Assembly (NCBI GenBank): GCA_043757045.1
Contig: JAYVQC010000026.1
Coordinates: 1 to 11,705 of the forward strand
DNA from: JANNGC01 sp043757045
GTDB taxonomy: Bacteria > Verrucomicrobiota > Verrucomicrobiia > Limisphaerales > SIBH01
Length of the DNA: 11,705 bases
Reading direction: 5' to 3'
The stretch's first letter is position 1, and each line of letters opens with the position of its first letter. The position numbers were made by a program, and so were the translations under genes. Shown here in pieces: positions 1 through 7,863 of the stretch. The notes beneath the pieces were generated by a model, which saw only the letters and a program-made list of their open reading frames with translations, did not search any database and was not told the DNA's origin.

Positions 1-144
1 AGCGGCCTCTACCAACTCCAGTCCAACCCCAACGTCACCACCAACGGCTGGCAGAACCTTGGTCCCGCCACCACCAACACCATCGCCACGAACGTCAGCC
101 CCGCCACCCAGTTCTTCCGCGTGCAGAGTTTGCCCAATCTATGA
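1..144 (+). CDS. C-terminal end of a probable secreted/surface protein (partial)
   Basis: Frame 1 is open from the window edge to a TGA at 142-144, giving the last 47 residues of a larger protein. The fragment is rich in Asn, Thr and Pro (N-P-N-V-T-T-N-G-W) and ends in Q-F-F-R-V-Q-S-L-P-N-L. Short beta-rich tails with a Trp followed by an F-[FY]-R-V-Q motif are common at the C-termini of large, repetitive exported verrucomicrobial proteins, so a surface or secreted location is inferred. No catalytic domain is visible in this piece. The gene converges on rpoN with 69 bp between the two stops. The function cannot be named from the fragment. Confidence 0.6.
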   Translation, partial: SGLYQLQSNPNVTTNGWQNLGPATTNTIATNVSPATQFFRVQSLPNL

Positions 145-171
145 AAGACCTTCTCGTCGTGCGAATGGGGT

Positions 172-201
172 AAAAACGCCACCGCTCGCCGCGAGCCGTG
201 G
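172..201 (-). terminator. Rho-independent terminator of rpoN
   Basis: Read on the minus strand, positions 201-179 form a 10-bp stem with one G-G mismatch (CCACGGCTCG against CGAGCGGTGG) and a three-base CGG loop. It is followed after CG by five T residues (172-176 as A on the plus strand). It starts 12 bp beyond the rpoN stop codon. The plus-strand reading has no T run after the stem, so it should act mainly on rpoN. Confidence 0.75.
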
Positions 202-213
202 GGACTGGCCGTG

Positions 214-1722
214 TCAATAAACCTTGCGCAGGTTCGACGGGAGGATGCCCAACTCCATGCGGTACTTGGCCACGGTGCGGCGGGCGATCTGGATGCCCTT
301 GGCCTGGAGCATCTTCACCACTTCCTGATCGGAGAGCGGCTTGGTGGTGTTCTCGGCCTTGAAGATTTCGTCAATCATCCCCTTCACGCTCGTGTTCGAC
401 ATAGACTCGCCGTCGTTGGTCTGGAGGCCGGAGGTGAAAAAGTATTTCATCTCGAACATGCCGTGCGGGGTCTGCATGTACTTGCCGGAGACGGCGCGGC
501 TCACCGTGGTCTCATGGACGCCCACGACATCGGCGATCATCGCCATCGTGAGCGGCTTGAGGTGCGCCGGCCCCTTGACCATGAACTCACGCTGCCGTTT
601 CACAATCTCCTTCCCGATGTTCAGGATGGTGGACTGGCGCTGGTGCAGGCTCTTGATGAGAAATTTTCCCGCACGAATTTTTTCGCGGATGTACTCGCGA
701 ACCTCGGCGGAGGAACTGGCCTGGGCCATGAGGTCTTTGTAGTGGTTGCTGATGCGAAGCTGCGGAAGGTGGTCGTTGTTCGTGGTGACGATGAATTCGC
801 CGTCGTCGCCCTTGACCACGAACACTTCGGGCATCACATACACGTCGTTGTCCGGGAGGAACTGGCGGCCGGGTCGCGGTTCGAGGTTCGCGATGCGGGC
901 GAGGGAATCCTGAATGTCATCAAGGTCGCGGCCGAGCACGCGGGCAATCTCGGGGATGCGGCGCTTGCTCAATGCGTCGAAACATTCACTGACGATTTTG
1001 TACTCGATGGTGTGCTTGAGGTTCTTGCGTTCGAGCTGGAGCAGGAGGCATTCGCGCAAGTCGCGGCAGCCCACGCCGGGCGGATGAAAAGACTGGATGA
1101 CTTTCAGCACGTCCTCGATGCGGTTCGGTTCGACACTGGTGGTGGCGGCGAGTTCCTCGACGGAGGACTTGAGGTAGCCGTAGTCGTCAATGTTCCCGAT
1201 GAGCATCTCGGCGATGGAGATCGCGCCGTTGTTCAATTCGGAGAGCCGGACCTGTTCGATCAAATTTTCCTGAAGTGACGTGGCCTGCGTGAGCGAGTTG
1301 AACATGAACTCGCGCTTCTCCTCGTCCTCGGGCGTGCTGCGCTGTCCGACGTTCGCGGCGGCGAAATGGTCGCGCCAGTCCTGATCCATCTGCGTGAGCT
1401 GATCGAACTGTGCCTGAAAATCATCCACCGGTTCTTTGCTGTCTTTCTCCGTGGCGGGGTCGAACTTCACGTCATCCGGCGGCTCGGCTGGGTCAGCGGC
1501 GATGACGGTCTCGGACTGCGGGCCGCCTTCGCTCTCGGCCCTCTCCTGCTGGAGTTCGCTGTCGGTGGCTTCTTCGAGGAGCGGGTTTTGCTCCATCTCC
1601 TGCTGGACGAGTGCTTGCAGTTCCAGCGTCGGTGCCTGGAGCAGGGCCAGCGACTGCTGGAGCTGCGGGGCCAGCACCTGGGACAGCGCCATCTTCTGCG
1701 ATAAAAACAAGCCTTGTGCCAT
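214..1722 (-). CDS. rpoN: RNA polymerase sigma-54 factor (RpoN)
   Basis: This is the alternative sigma factor that directs core RNA polymerase to -24/-12 promoters and needs an ATP-dependent enhancer-binding activator. The predicted protein has 502 residues. Residues 1-50 are the Gln/Leu-rich region I (L-A-P-Q-L-Q-Q-S-L-A-L-L-Q) that contacts activators. Residues of about 50-115 are an acidic, Glu/Asp-rich region II. The core-binding domain follows, then a helix-turn-helix beginning near residue 392 (M-I-A-D-V-V-G-V-H-E-T-T-V-S-R). The diagnostic RpoN box A-R-R-T-V-A-K-Y-R starts at residue 480, and the protein ends in R-K-V-Y. The ATG at 1722 was chosen because the family starts directly with region I. 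The frame stays open upstream to 1833, which would add 37 residues without family character. No strong Shine-Dalgarno sequence precedes either start. No activator gene is present in the window. Confidence 0.96.
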   Translation of the reverse strand: MAQGLFLSQKMALSQVLAPQLQQSLALLQAPTLELQALVQQEMEQNPLLEEATDSELQQERAESEGGPQSETVIAADPAEPPDDVKFDPATEKDSKEPVDDFQAQFDQLTQMDQDWRDHFAAANVGQRSTPEDEEKREFMFNSLTQATSLQENLIEQVRLSELNNGAISIAEMLIGNIDDYGYLKSSVEELAATTSVEPNRIEDVLKVIQSFHPPGVGCRDLRECLLLQLERKNLKHTIEYKIVSECFDALSKRRIPEIARVLGRDLDDIQDSLARIANLEPRPGRQFLPDNDVYVMPEVFVVKGDDGEFIVTTNNDHLPQLRISNHYKDLMAQASSSAEVREYIREKIRAGKFLIKSLHQRQSTILNIGKEIVKRQREFMVKGPAHLKPLTMAMIADVVGVHETTVSRAVSGKYMQTPHGMFEMKYFFTSGLQTNDGESMSNTSVKGMIDEIFKAENTTKPLSDQEVVKMLQAKGIQIARRTVAKYRMELGILPSNLRKVY

Positions 1723-1908
1723 TTCGGTTTCGGATTCTATGACGATTTCTAAATTGCTCAAGAACCCATTCGGCATGGACGTTGCTAGACTGAAGAAACG
1801 TGGGCGAAATAATTTGGGAGAATTGTCTGGCACAGGACGTGGTCATCGGATCGCCGGTTTCCAAATCGGTGGGTTGGTTCAAGGCAGCCTGCCGTCGAGA
1901 GGAGAAAG

Positions 1909-2029
1909 TTTTACCGCAGAGGCGCAGAGGGGAAGAGAAGAAGGAATGAATGACGATTAGCCTTCACGAAGTTCCAGCGCCAAAATTTTTCCCTCTGTGC
2001 CTCTGCCTCTCTGCGCCTCTGCGGTAAAA
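1909..2029. repeat. Long inverted repeat, MITE-like intergenic element
   Basis: A perfect 21-bp inverted repeat has arms at 1909-1929 and 2009-2029. The outer part of the left arm reads TTTTACCGCAGAGGCGCAGA. The bases between the arms are purine-rich on the left (GGGGAAGAGAAGAAGGA) and pyrimidine-rich on the right (CCCTCTGTGCCTCTGCC), so pairing can extend imperfectly inward. No ORF lies inside. Elements with ACCGCAGAGGCGCAGAGG ends are, from memory, frequent in intergenic DNA of verrucomicrobia and some other environmental bacteria. I infer a non-autonomous dispersed repeat. There is no obvious target-site duplication. Confidence 0.7.
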
Positions 2030-2072
2030 ATTATCCCATGTCATCCGGTTGCATCGAAGCCACGATTCGATC

Positions 2073-2129
2073 CCGCCGATTCAGGCCGGTCATAGATGAA
2101 AAATATCTGCGGTCGCTCTGAATCGGCGG
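2073..2129. repeat. 11-bp perfect inverted repeat / stem-loop upstream of the MBL gene
   Basis: Arms CCGCCGATTCA (2073-2083) and TGAATCGGCGG (2119-2129) are exactly complementary with 35 bases between them. The interior can form a small nested hairpin (AGAT...ATCT around 2094-2107). Immediately to the left, ATCGAA (2053-2058) and TTCGAT (2066-2071) form another short hairpin. The structure ends about 52 bases before the GTG start at 2182. It may be a structured 5' leader, a dispersed palindromic repeat or a protein-binding site, and the sequence alone does not decide between these. Confidence 0.55.
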
Positions 2130-2181
2130 AAGGCCCAAGGAATTTATTTTTCTTCTCCCGAAATTTTCCTACCGTCCCGGC

Positions 2182-2964
2182 GTGTCTGTGCAGTTCACCA
2201 TTCTCGGCAGCGGCTCCAGCGGCAATTGCGCCTACCTCGAAACTCCCGAGGCGCGCCTGCTCATTGACGCCGGCCTGAGCGGGCGGCAAATCCGCCAGCG
2301 CCTGCTCTCCATCGCGCGCACGCCCGAGAATCTCACCGGCATCCTCATCACCCACGAGCATCACGATCACATCCAAGGACTTGCGGTGCTGGCCGCGAAG
2401 TTGAACGTCCCGATTTATTGCAACCGGCTGACCAAGGAGGCCATCGAACTGTTTGTCGGTGCTCCGGTCCGCTGCCACCTGTTCACCACCGGCGGCAGCT
2501 TCGACGTGAATGACGTGCGCGTGGATACCTTCAGCGTGCCGCACGATGCGTATGACCCCGTGGGCTTCATGCTCCACACCAGCGCAGGACGAATCGGCTT
2601 CCTCACGGATCTCGGCCACGCGACAAAACTTGTGATTGAACGGGTGAAAACCGCGAATGCTCTCGTGCTGGAAGCGAACCACGACATGAAGTTGCTCCAG
2701 GACGACACGCGCCGACCGTGGAGCATCAAGCAGCGCATCCTCAGCCGTCACGGCCATCTCTCGAACGCCGCCGCCGCCGATGCAGCCGAGCAAATTGTCT
2801 CCGCCGACTTGCGCCAACTTTACCTCGGCCACCTCAGCGGCGACTGCAACAGCCCCGAACTCGCGCATCGCACCGTGAGCGAACGACTCACCCGCCTCGG
2901 AGCCGCGCACGTCCACGTCACCACCGCCAGCCAGGACACGCCCTGCGCGACATTGACGCTCTGA
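2182..2964 (+). CDS. Metallo-beta-lactamase-fold hydrolase, YycJ/WalJ (VicX) type
   Basis: A 260-residue soluble protein of the MBL superfamily. The N-terminus F-T-I-L-G-S-G-S-S-G-N is characteristic of the YycJ/WalJ branch, whose members are putative metal-dependent hydrolases, often suspected to act on nucleic acids. The metal motif T-H-E-H-H-D-H lies at residues 57-63 (H58, H60, D62, H63). Further ligand candidates are H121 (S-V-P-H-D), D143 (L-T-D-L-G) and the His in Y-L-G-H-L-S near residue 224. Length matches the family. The start is a GTG at 2182, with a second GTG at 2188 that would also keep the conserved strand. Neither has a clear Shine-Dalgarno sequence. No walK/walR kinase or regulator gene is adjacent, so a cell-wall signalling role should not be assumed. 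The substrate is unknown. Confidence 0.9.
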   Translation: MSVQFTILGSGSSGNCAYLETPEARLLIDAGLSGRQIRQRLLSIARTPENLTGILITHEHHDHIQGLAVLAAKLNVPIYCNRLTKEAIELFVGAPVRCHLFTTGGSFDVNDVRVDTFSVPHDAYDPVGFMLHTSAGRIGFLTDLGHATKLVIERVKTANALVLEANHDMKLLQDDTRRPWSIKQRILSRHGHLSNAAAADAAEQIVSADLRQLYLGHLSGDCNSPELAHRTVSERLTRLGAAHVHVTTASQDTPCATLTL

Positions 2965-2971
2965 GAAATCG

Positions 2972-5900
2972 TCAGTGCTTCGCCGCCGTCTTCGTGATCA
3001 GAAAGGCCATCAAGTCGTTAAACTCTGCCGCCGTCATTGCCTCAACCAGACCTTCCGGCATCAGCGACAACTCTGACTGACGGCGCTCCTTGATGTCCTT
3101 GCGCGCCAGCGAATGCTCCTTGCCTGCGGTGTCGGCGTAGATAAGCAACTCGCCTTCCTCGCGGCGGAACAGGCCGGATGCCGTCTCACCATCCTTCAAC
3201 TCAAACAGCGTCGCGCGAAACGCGCCGTCCACGTTGCGGTTCGGATCAATCACGTCCTCCATGATGCGCTCCACGCCACGCGCGCCCACGCCATCAAGCT
3301 GCGGGCCGACGAGCGCGCCCTTGCCGTCGAGCTGATGACACACGGCGCAATTCTTCTCGAACACGGTGAAGCCACTCGCAGCGGAACCTTTCGCGGAACC
3401 AAATGCTTTCGCGCGTTGATCAATGAGCTTCTGCAACTGCTCATTCAACGGCGTGAGATTCGCGGTGAGCTTCGTGAGGCGGGCCGGCACGTTGTCGGCC
3501 TTCGACGCGACGAGCTTTTCTTTCAACGCCTGGTTCTGCAACAGCCGCGCGGAGACGCGGCCCGCCTCGACTTCTTTGAGCAATGACTCGGCTCCGGGCT
3601 TCGTGGTGGAAAGCGCGAGCGCGAACTTCGGCTGCGCGCGCTCCGGCGTGCGCTGCAACGCCGACACCACGAGCGCACGCCCGTCGTCGGTGTTCGACTC
3701 GGCGATGGCTTGGGCGATGCGCTGGCGCAAGGCGTCGGGCGCGCTGGCGTCGTTCATGATTTCGCCAACTGCGGGAAGATGCCGCCTGGTGTTCATGGCT
3801 AGCAACGTGGCGGCCACGGAGCCGCGTGCCTCGACGCCGGCAGGAATTTTCAACGCGGCCGTCAACGGTGCTTCGAGCGAGGCGTCGCGCGTGGCCAGCG
3901 CGATTTGCGCCGCGCCGGTGAGGCGCTCATCAATCAGCTTCGGCGTCGTCTTCGGCAACGCGACGACCCCTGGCTCGAAGCGTCCCACGGCCAGCCACGC
4001 GTACGAGCCCGCGGTGTCGCCATCCACGAGTTCGAGGAAGACTTGTTTCCCGGCGTGCGCGCTCAAATCCCACGTCGTGGATTTCGCTACGTCATTGCGC
4101 GGTGCGGGCGCGGTCTTCAGCACTTCGGATGAACTGGCGTCGCGCAGGCACACGAAATTTTTCTTCTGCAACGGCTTGTCGGGAGAGCCGTCGTGACCGG
4201 CCATCCAGAAGGTGAGCTTCGCGGGCGCGGTGAAATTCTTTGAGCGCAGCACGCCCGTCAGCGTCTCGCCCGCCGGAAGCGTGCATAGGAAGTCGGCGTC
4301 CCGGCCATCGCCACTCTTGCGCGACTGCACGGCCCAAGGATTTGCGCTGGCGGGATTCGATTCCACCGGCAGCGACGTCCATCCGCTCTCGGTGCGTCGC
4401 ACGGAGGCGAGCAGATCGTTCGCGAGCGTGGTGCCCCAGCTTTTCGTGCGGGGGCTGAGTGCCACGCCGCGTTGCGCGAGTCCGTCCTGCACGGATTTGA
4501 AGAGCGCGGATTGCAAATCCACGTCATCACGGAATTTGTCGCGCGCGAGCGTAGCGAGATCATCAATGCGGTTCTCAGGCAGGAAGCGCGCGGCGTGTTT
4601 CAGATACTTGGCCGCCGTGCTGCGCGGTTCGGAATACTTTTGCAAATGCACGACGAGGAAGGAGGCGGCGAACGCGTTGGTGCTGGACGGCGCGATGGCG
4701 GCGAGCGCGCGCGCTTCACTCTCACTCCATTTTCCCGCGAGCACTTTCTCGAACACGCGCGGGTCTTGCAGCCGGTCGCGCAGCGCGCCGCGCAAGGCGT
4801 AGATCAAATGATTGTCAGCCGCAGGAGCCGATGCGAGCGCGGCGAGCAAGGCGGTGGTGTAAGCAGTGTCTGTGAACGGGGCGAGGGCGAGCGCCTCTGC
4901 CGCGCAACGACGCACGAGAGCGTCGGGGTCTTTGGTACCGCTTGCAGCGACCTCAAGAGCGGCGGGCATCAAGTTGATTTCCGCGCCTGTGCCACGCAGG
5001 CGGTTCTGGCCGAACAAATCAGCGGCGATGCGCTGGGCGTGGACGCGGGCCACGGTTTGGTCCGTCGCGAAAGCGGCGGTTTTAAGTTCGTCCGCCGTGA
5101 GCGCATCGAAGCGGCGCAGGAGCCACAAGGCGTGAACCCATTGATTGGGATTTTTTGCGCCCTCGACTGCTAGGTGCAGCGCAGGCGCGGCGGTGCTGGC
5201 GAAACGATCTTGAATGGCATTCATCGCGAGCACGCGGCGGGTGCGGTTGGAGGAAGCGAGTTCCGTCACGAGACCGTCAAGCGTGGTCGGCAAAGTCAGC
5301 GAAGTCGCCAGCGGGACGCTGGCGGCACCTTGGGCGGGCGGCACGATGCGCCAGATTCTTCCGCGCTCGCGGTCGCGGCCCGGATGCACGAGCGGCACTT
5401 CGTAGTGGCCGATGATGCGGTTGTAGAAATCCGCGACCCAGAGCGCGCCGTCGGGACCGAGTTGCAAATCCACGGGGCGGAACCACGGGTCGGTCACGCT
5501 CACGAGGTCGGGCATTTCGTGGCCCACGCTGGTGCTGCCGCGCCATTCGACGCGGTCGCGATTGATGCGGCTGGGCATGACGTTGCCGATGATGAGGTTG
5601 TCGCGGAATTCCTCCGGCCACGACGGATCATCCAACACCGTGATGCCGCAGATGGCCGTGCTGCCGTGGGTGTGTTGAATTGTGGTGGGCGCGAAACCGA
5701 GTCCGTCATCGGGCGCGCCGAAGCTTGGGTAATGGCCGCCGCGCAGGAGTTGGTAAATCGGCGAACTGTGGCAGTCGGCGGAGAAGAGATTGCCCAGCGC
5801 ATCGAAGGAGAGTCCGAAGGGATTCACCTGGCCGTGCGTCCAGTGCTCGATGCGCGAGCCGTCCATGCGGAAGCGGTAGGTGTTGCCGCTGGGAAAGAAA

Positions 5901-6529
5901 ACTTCATGACCGTCTTTGCCCGCGACGCGCGAGCGGTTGTTGAAGCCGTGCGTGGCGTAAATCCAGCCGTCGTTGCCCCGGCGAAAGCTGGCCTGGTTGC
6001 CGTGCGTGTCGCGCGTGTGATCGAAGGGGCCGAGGAGCTTTTCCTTTTTGTCGGCGACGAGATCGCCGTCCAAATCTTCAAAGAGCCAGATGTTCGGAAT
6101 GCTCCAGCCGACGCACTTCCAAGTCAGCTTGCCGCTGCCATCGCTCGACGGACTTTGAAACGGATAGAGGCCGATGGGGATGTTCAGGTTCGTGGCGAAG
6201 GTCGTGACTTTCTGCGCGCGGCCATTCGCGTCGAAGTCGGAAAGAATGCGGATGGTGTCGCGCGGGCTGGCGTTGGTCGGCCACGGGTATTCACGCGACT
6301 CGGTGAACCACAGCCGCCCCGCGCCATCGAACTGCATGTTCATTGGCTTGCGGAGTTGTGGCTCGGCGGCAACGAGCTGCACGGTGAAGCCGGGCGGCAG
6401 GTTGAAAGTTTTCTGCTGTTGCTCCGGCGTGAGCGGTTCGGTGGTGCGGACGCCTTCGGCGAACGGATCGGCGGCGGCGAAAAGGTTCACGGCGGCGAGC
6501 GCGGTCAAAAAGTGCGTGGCGAATTTCAT
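2972..6529 (-). CDS. PVC-type membrane-bound dehydrogenase / HEAT / cytochrome c fusion protein
   Basis: A 1185-residue exported multidomain protein. Residues 1-20 are a Sec-type signal peptide (M-K-F-A-T-H-F, hydrophobic core, cleavage likely near A-A-A-D-P). Residues of about 35-395 are the PVC dehydrogenase-like beta-propeller domain (N-L-P-P-G-F-T-V-Q-L-V-A-A-E-P; later D-L-Q-L-G-P-D-G-A-L-W-V-A-D-F-Y and R-G-R-I-W-R-I). Residues of about 400-700 are helical HEAT-like repeats. A beta-sandwich-like segment at about 715-855 resembles galactose-binding/NPCBM modules (weak recognition), and more helical repeats follow. The C-terminal heme domain has C-A-V-C-H at 1061-1065 and a probable axial Met at 1157 (S-L-M-P-E-G-L). 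Such proteins are expanded in Planctomycetes and Verrucomicrobia. A periplasmic redox role, possibly in carbohydrate oxidation, is inferred rather than shown. It converges on the MBL gene with 7 bp between stops and diverges from the amidohydrolase gene. Confidence 0.93.
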   Translation of the reverse strand: MKFATHFLTALAAVNLFAAADPFAEGVRTTEPLTPEQQQKTFNLPPGFTVQLVAAEPQLRKPMNMQFDGAGRLWFTESREYPWPTNASPRDTIRILSDFDANGRAQKVTTFATNLNIPIGLYPFQSPSSDGSGKLTWKCVGWSIPNIWLFEDLDGDLVADKKEKLLGPFDHTRDTHGNQASFRRGNDGWIYATHGFNNRSRVAGKDGHEVFFPSGNTYRFRMDGSRIEHWTHGQVNPFGLSFDALGNLFSADCHSSPIYQLLRGGHYPSFGAPDDGLGFAPTTIQHTHGSTAICGITVLDDPSWPEEFRDNLIIGNVMPSRINRDRVEWRGSTSVGHEMPDLVSVTDPWFRPVDLQLGPDGALWVADFYNRIIGHYEVPLVHPGRDRERGRIWRIVPPAQGAASVPLATSLTLPTTLDGLVTELASSNRTRRVLAMNAIQDRFASTAAPALHLAVEGAKNPNQWVHALWLLRRFDALTADELKTAAFATDQTVARVHAQRIAADLFGQNRLRGTGAEINLMPAALEVAASGTKDPDALVRRCAAEALALAPFTDTAYTTALLAALASAPAADNHLIYALRGALRDRLQDPRVFEKVLAGKWSESEARALAAIAPSSTNAFAASFLVVHLQKYSEPRSTAAKYLKHAARFLPENRIDDLATLARDKFRDDVDLQSALFKSVQDGLAQRGVALSPRTKSWGTTLANDLLASVRRTESGWTSLPVESNPASANPWAVQSRKSGDGRDADFLCTLPAGETLTGVLRSKNFTAPAKLTFWMAGHDGSPDKPLQKKNFVCLRDASSSEVLKTAPAPRNDVAKSTTWDLSAHAGKQVFLELVDGDTAGSYAWLAVGRFEPGVVALPKTTPKLIDERLTGAAQIALATRDASLEAPLTAALKIPAGVEARGSVAATLLAMNTRRHLPAVGEIMNDASAPDALRQRIAQAIAESNTDDGRALVVSALQRTPERAQPKFALALSTTKPGAESLLKEVEAGRVSARLLQNQALKEKLVASKADNVPARLTKLTANLTPLNEQLQKLIDQRAKAFGSAKGSAASGFTVFEKNCAVCHQLDGKGALVGPQLDGVGARGVERIMEDVIDPNRNVDGAFRATLFELKDGETASGLFRREEGELLIYADTAGKEHSLARKDIKERRQSELSLMPEGLVEAMTAAEFNDLMAFLITKTAAKH

Positions 6530-6564
6530 TCAGCTTTCTCTGGTTTCTGGAATTGTTCGCAGCA

Positions 6565-7626
6565 ATGGACGCGCAAGGGAACCCGGAACATTCAAAGGAG
6601 CGCGGACAGCCATGTCCGCGCGAACATGAACAAGAAACACGCGGACTCGGCGGTCCGCGCTCCGACGCGCCCATCGACATGCACGTCCACATCGTCGGCA
6701 ACGGCGCGCGCGGCAGCGGGTGCTGGCTGAAAGTCGGCGCGCTCCATCGCCCGCTCGCAGGTTTCATGCTCCGGCACATCGGGGTGGGCGTGAGCACGCG
6801 CGCGGCGGAGTTTGACGAGGCGTATGCAAAACACCTCGCGAAGTTGGTGCGGGAGTCCTCGCTCGCGGCGGCGGTAATTCTGGCACAGGACGAAGTCTAT
6901 GACGCGAGCGGCCGAAAATTGGACTTCGGCTCGTTCCACGTTCCGAATGATTACATTTTCAAACTCGCGCGCGAACACCCGGAGTTCCTGCCCGCCGCCT
7001 CGATTCACCCCGCGCGCGCCGATGCGCTGGAGGAGTTGGAACGCTGCCTCGACGCCGGCGCGGTGATGCTCAAGCTGCTGCCGAACTGCCACAACGTGAA
7101 CTGCTCGGACACGCGCTACAAAAAATTCTGGGAGCGCATGGCGGCGGCGAAGCTGCCGTTGCTCGCGCACACCGGCGGCGAACACACCGTGCCGGTCTTC
7201 GACAAAAAACTCGCCGACCCGCGCGTGCTGCGGTTGCCGCTGGAGTGCGGCGTCACCGTCATTGCGGCGCACTGCGCGACGAAAAGCGGACTGACCGATC
7301 CGGATTATTTTCACGTCCTCGGCGAGATGTTTGCGCAGCACCCCAATCTTTACGCCGACACCAGCGCGTTCAACGTGCCCATTCGTGGGCGGCACGTCCT
7401 CGCCTGTCTGCGCGAGCCGTTCGCCTCGCGGTTGGTGCATGGCAGCGATTATCCCGTGCCCATCTTCGGCCACTGGGCCTGGCTGCAACGCTTCGTGGAC
7501 TGGAAAAACTTCCGCCGCTGTGAAGGAATCAAGAACGTGCTGGAGAAGGACTATCAGTTGAAGGTGGCGATGGGTTTCCCCCCGGTACATTTCACCCGCA
7601 TCCATTCGCTGCTGCGAAAGGCCTAA
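6565..7626 (+). CDS. Amidohydrolase family protein (amidohydrolase 2, TIM-barrel metallohydrolase)
   Basis: Predicted metal-dependent hydrolase or decarboxylase of 353 residues if the ATG at 6565 is used. The first barrel strand carries I-D-M-H-V-H, giving the H-x-H motif at H40/H42. Other expected metal or catalytic positions are K170 (M-L-K-L-L-P), H202 (L-L-A-H-T-G-G), H236 (I-A-A-H-C-A) and D295 (V-H-G-S-D-Y-P). All the usual residues are therefore present and the enzyme is probably active. The substrate is not evident. The start is uncertain. An ATG at 6679 would cut into the first strand, because I-D precedes its M-H-V-H. The ATG at 6565 or a TTG at 6553 translates through a palindromic repeat (6597-6663), giving about 30 residues that look unrelated to the fold. 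No convincing Shine-Dalgarno sequence marks either ATG. The gene diverges from the PVC cytochrome gene. Confidence 0.87.
   Translation: MDAQGNPEHSKERGQPCPREHEQETRGLGGPRSDAPIDMHVHIVGNGARGSGCWLKVGALHRPLAGFMLRHIGVGVSTRAAEFDEAYAKHLAKLVRESSLAAAVILAQDEVYDASGRKLDFGSFHVPNDYIFKLAREHPEFLPAASIHPARADALEELERCLDAGAVMLKLLPNCHNVNCSDTRYKKFWERMAAAKLPLLAHTGGEHTVPVFDKKLADPRVLRLPLECGVTVIAAHCATKSGLTDPDYFHVLGEMFAQHPNLYADTSAFNVPIRGRHVLACLREPFASRLVHGSDYPVPIFGHWAWLQRFVDWKNFRRCEGIKNVLEKDYQLKVAMGFPPVHFTRIHSLLRKA
6597..6663. repeat. REP-like double-hairpin palindromic element
   Basis: The outer arms GGAGCGCGGAC (6597-6607) and GTCCGCGCTCC (6653-6663) are a perfect 11-bp inverted repeat. Two smaller hairpins lie within: GCGCGGACA (6600-6608) with TGTCCGCGC (6613-6621), and CGCGGAC (6640-6646) with GTCCGCG (6653-6659). 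The element can fold either as one long structure or as two adjacent stems, like bacterial REP/BIME units. It sits in the short divergent region and inside the 5' part of the open frame of the amidohydrolase. I recall very similar GGAGCGCGGAC...GTCCGCGCTCC units scattered in verrucomicrobial genomes; that memory could not be checked here. Confidence 0.75.
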
Positions 7627-7660
7627 TTTTGCGGTTACGCGGTGCTAGATAAAAATTTAC

Positions 7661-7704
7661 AAAAAACCGGGCCCGTCAGTCAGTGGGTGACCGTCCGGGC
7701 CCGG
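7661..7704 (-). terminator. Rho-independent terminator on the minus strand
   Basis: GC-only arms CCGGGCCC (7667-7674) and GGGCCCGG (7697-7704) enclose a 22-base loop that can pair further (GTCA 7675-7678 with TGAC 7688-7691). On the minus strand the stem is followed directly by six T residues (7661-7666) and then an AT-rich stretch, the standard intrinsic terminator layout. On the plus strand the stem is followed by GGAATTTCG, a poor T run, so its effect on the amidohydrolase transcript is uncertain. Confidence 0.75.
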
Positions 7705-7789
7705 GGAATTTCGAATCAATACTTAGTAGGACTACGTGGAAATCCGGTCTGACCTGTATTGGGGCCTGACCGAAAACTGTTGGGCGACT

Positions 7790-7863
7790 CATCAAAGAAC
7801 AATTTTTTTCTTCGCCCTGAAATCTTGCTGCCGTAATCCGCCATCAAAAGAACATTTTCGCCC
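7790..7863. repeat. Imperfect direct repeat pair
   Basis: Copies at 7790-7817 and 7842-7863 share the order CATCAAA, GAACA, a T run and CGCCC, differing by small insertions mainly in the T run (TTTTTTT against TTTT). They are separated by 24 bases. Their origin (slippage, binding sites or RNA structure) is unclear. Confidence 0.5.

Larger units (their letters stand above)
1834..2181. other. Intergenic region between divergent rpoN and MBL-fold gene
   Basis: These 348 bases carry no convincing gene. They separate the divergently transcribed rpoN and metallo-hydrolase genes, so both promoters should lie here, but I could not identify clear -35/-10 pairs. Two structured elements take up much of the space: a long inverted repeat at 1909-2029 and a separate stem-loop at 2073-2129, each listed on its own. 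If translation of rpoN began at the upstream start of the open frame (1833), the rpoN coding region would border directly on this segment. Confidence 0.6.

Noticed and set aside
1828..1842. Sigma-54 promoter starting TGGCAC in the rpoN upstream region (a similar TGGCAC at 6883-6888)
   Set aside because: The -12 TTGC element is missing at the required spacing: the following bases read AGGACGTGG. The second copy lies inside the amidohydrolase coding sequence.
1493..1882. Small overlapping minus-strand frame in the rpoN 5' region
   Set aside because: It is a frame-shifted reading of rpoN, with Arg/Pro/Ala-rich low-complexity sequence and no family features.
5174..6730. 518-codon open frame on the plus strand opposite the PVC cytochrome gene, and similar long frames at 4472-5173, 211-1278 and 10180-11262
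   Set aside because: These are antisense shadows of strongly recognised genes in high-GC DNA. Their translations are rich in His, Arg, Val and Ala with no family motifs.
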